A stretch of 5,843 nucleotides of DNA from positions 1 to 5,843 of the forward strand of contig VBPQ01000143.1 of the NCBI GenBank assembly GCA_005877185.1, in the 5' to 3' direction. The stretch's first letter is position 1, and each line of letters opens with the position of its first letter. Positions 4,677 to 5,843 of the stretch are shown here, one piece after another. The DNA is from Nitrososphaerota archaeon. Lineage in GTDB: Archaea > Thermoproteota > Nitrososphaeria > Nitrososphaerales > Gagatemarchaeaceae. The translations under genes were made by a program, and so were the position numbers. The notes beneath the pieces were generated by a model. It did not search any database, was not told the DNA's origin, and worked only from the letters and a program-made list of their open reading frames with translations.

Positions 4677-5843
4677 CTAGCTCTGCAGCTTGGCGATCAG
4701 TTTCCAATACTCTCGCCAGAGCGTTTTCGGTAATCTATCTCCAAACGTCTTGAAGAACCTCTCGGAAGATCTGACTTCCTTTATCCATCCCTCTCGATCT
4801 ACGTAGAGCAATTCTTCAATCGCGCCTCTCGGAAGGTCGAGGCCGTTCAGGTCGAGCGAGCCGGGGGCCGGAACGTAGCCGATGGGCGTTTCGACAGCTT
4901 CCGCCTCACCATTAATCCTGCCGACAATCCACTTCAACACCCTGAGATTTTCACCATAACCGGGCCAGAGGAATCCGCCGTCCTTGCTCCTTCTAAACCA
5001 GTTCACTTGGAATATTCGGGGGAGCTTCTTGCTCTTTCGCGAGAAGCTCAGCCAGTGCCGAAAATAGTCACCCATGTTGTAGCCACAGAAAGGAATCATT
5101 GCCATTGGGTCCTCCCTCAGCCTGCCAACCACTCCGTCAGCCGCGGCTGTGGTCTCGACCTTCATCATGGCCCCTATTAGCACGCCGTGTTCCCAGCTGA
5201 ATGCCTCATGGACCAGGGGGACTAACTCCGACCTTCTCCCGCCGAAGAGGAAGGCCGATACCGGAACTCCCTGCGGGTCGTCCGATTTGGGAGAAAGCAT
5301 GGGATACTGATGGATTGGGACGGTAAACCTCGAATTTGGATGAGCGGCTGGAGCCCCGCCCGCTTTCCACATTCTGCCTTGCCAGTCCCGTATCGAAGGG
5401 GCGGGAGGCTGCGCGTCCCACCACGGCGTTCGCTCGGCAGTCAGCGCGACGTTTGTGAATATCGTATTCTTTCGAATTGCCTCTAGAAGGTTTGGATTGG
5501 TCTTCTCACTCGAGTTCGAAGCAACGCAGAAAAATCCGACTTCGGGATTGATGGCATACAGCCTGGCGTCGGGGGATAGATGCAGCCACGCTATGTCGTC
5601 ACCCAGTAGCCACACCTTGAGGTCGCTGAGGCTCGGCGGGGGCTTGAGCATCGCCAGGTTGGTCTTGCCGCTGGCACTGGGGAAGGCGCCGGATACGTAG
5701 GTAAGCCTCCCTGATCCATCCTCTATTCCAATGATCAACATGTGCTCAGCCAGCCACCCTTCCGCCTTGGCTGTGACGCTAGCAATCCTCAGCGAGTGGG
5801 ATTTCTTGGAAAGGAGGGCGTTTCCACCATAGTTTGAGTTTAT
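4677..5843 (-). CDS. pckG: GTP-dependent phosphoenolpyruvate carboxykinase, C-terminal part (5' truncated)
   Basis: Catalyses GTP-dependent interconversion of oxaloacetate and phosphoenolpyruvate in the cytosol, the entry to gluconeogenesis. The frame stays open beyond the Met at 5741 to the window edge, adding 34 family-typical residues (YGGNALL, SLRIAS, EGWLAEHM), so the gene continues outside. The visible 388 residues are about two thirds of the usual 600 or so. Motifs in order: P-loop FPSASGKTNLAM (fragment residues 54-65), metal site GDDIAW, NPEVGFF, IFTNVALT, PNSRF, GGRR, ETTAAA with DPMAMIPFCGYNMGDYF, and the guanine pocket VNWF/GFLWPGYGEN. The P-loop has Ser where most GTP enzymes have a reactive Cys (human Cys288), and the pocket has Tyr where the human enzyme has Phe530. 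Stop is TAG at 4677. The next gene starts 145 bp downstream, and I see no functional link between them. Confidence 0.96.
   Translation of the reverse strand: MNSNYGGNALLSKKSHSLRIASVTAKAEGWLAEHMLIIGIEDGSGRLTYVSGAFPSASGKTNLAMLKPPPSLSDLKVWLLGDDIAWLHLSPDARLYAINPEVGFFCVASNSSEKTNPNLLEAIRKNTIFTNVALTAERTPWWDAQPPAPSIRDWQGRMWKAGGAPAAHPNSRFTVPIHQYPMLSPKSDDPQGVPVSAFLFGGRRSELVPLVHEAFSWEHGVLIGAMMKVETTAAADGVVGRLREDPMAMIPFCGYNMGDYFRHWLSFSRKSKKLPRIFQVNWFRRSKDGGFLWPGYGENLRVLKWIVGRINGEAEAVETPIGYVPAPGSLDLNGLDLPRGAIEELLYVDREGWIKEVRSSERFFKTFGDRLPKTLWREYWKLIAKLQS

Noticed and set aside
4384..4707. 107-aa minus-strand frame overlapping the propeller and PEP carboxykinase genes
   Set aside because: It overlaps two better-supported genes in another frame, and its composition (Ser/Arg/Gln-rich) looks like a frame shadow.
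1..5843. CRISPR array, tRNA or rRNA
   Set aside because: There are no regularly spaced repeats with unique spacers, no cloverleaf-like segment and no rRNA-like block. The only repeats are within coding sequence or element ends.

Overview
The window reads as chromosomal DNA from a fairly GC-rich archaeon. Reasons: TATA-like A/T boxes about 30-36 nt before well-supported starts, weak or absent Shine-Dalgarno sites, several TTG starts, a surface protein with the archaeal layout (signal peptide, beta-rich body, Ser/Thr stalk, C-terminal membrane anchor), a GTP-type PEP carboxykinase and a stand-alone CBS-pair protein. I cannot fix the phylum; a Thermoproteota/Nitrososphaeria-like or Thermoplasmatota-like lineage is an inference only.

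Layout. 1-1611 (+) is a tight three-gene cluster: the 3' end of a gene ending in a Gly-rich linker and two zinc ribbons (pattern of SPFH/YdjI-type proteins), a 337-aa double zinc-ribbon protein with a Gly-rich hydrophobic middle, and a 102-aa four-helix membrane protein. Gaps are 17 and 9 bp, so they are probably one operon for a membrane-associated complex. About 150 bp of non-coding DNA (1612-1762) separates it from everything else, which lies on the minus strand: a CBS-pair protein (1763-2191), a tnpB element (about 2234-3459), a secreted, membrane-anchored beta-propeller-like protein (3452-4531), and the C-terminal part of GTP-dependent PEP carboxykinase (4677 to the window edge).

The most interesting region is the tnpB element. 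TnpB looks intact (RuvC D/E/D motifs, CxxC...CxxC zinc finger) and no TnpA is present. Three stem-loops lie on the tnpB strand: two back to back inside the 3' end of the coding sequence and one just after the stop that ends in GTTCAC, the usual right-end hairpin of IS200/IS605/IS1341-type elements. Together they look like an omega-RNA scaffold. The next bases, the presumptive guide, lie in the 5' flank of the CBS gene, so the omega-RNA would run straight toward that gene. A perfect 8-bp palindrome sits between the tnpB TATA box and its start codon, and a perfect 7-bp palindrome overlaps the stop codon of the propeller gene next door.

No CRISPR array, rRNA or tRNA was seen.
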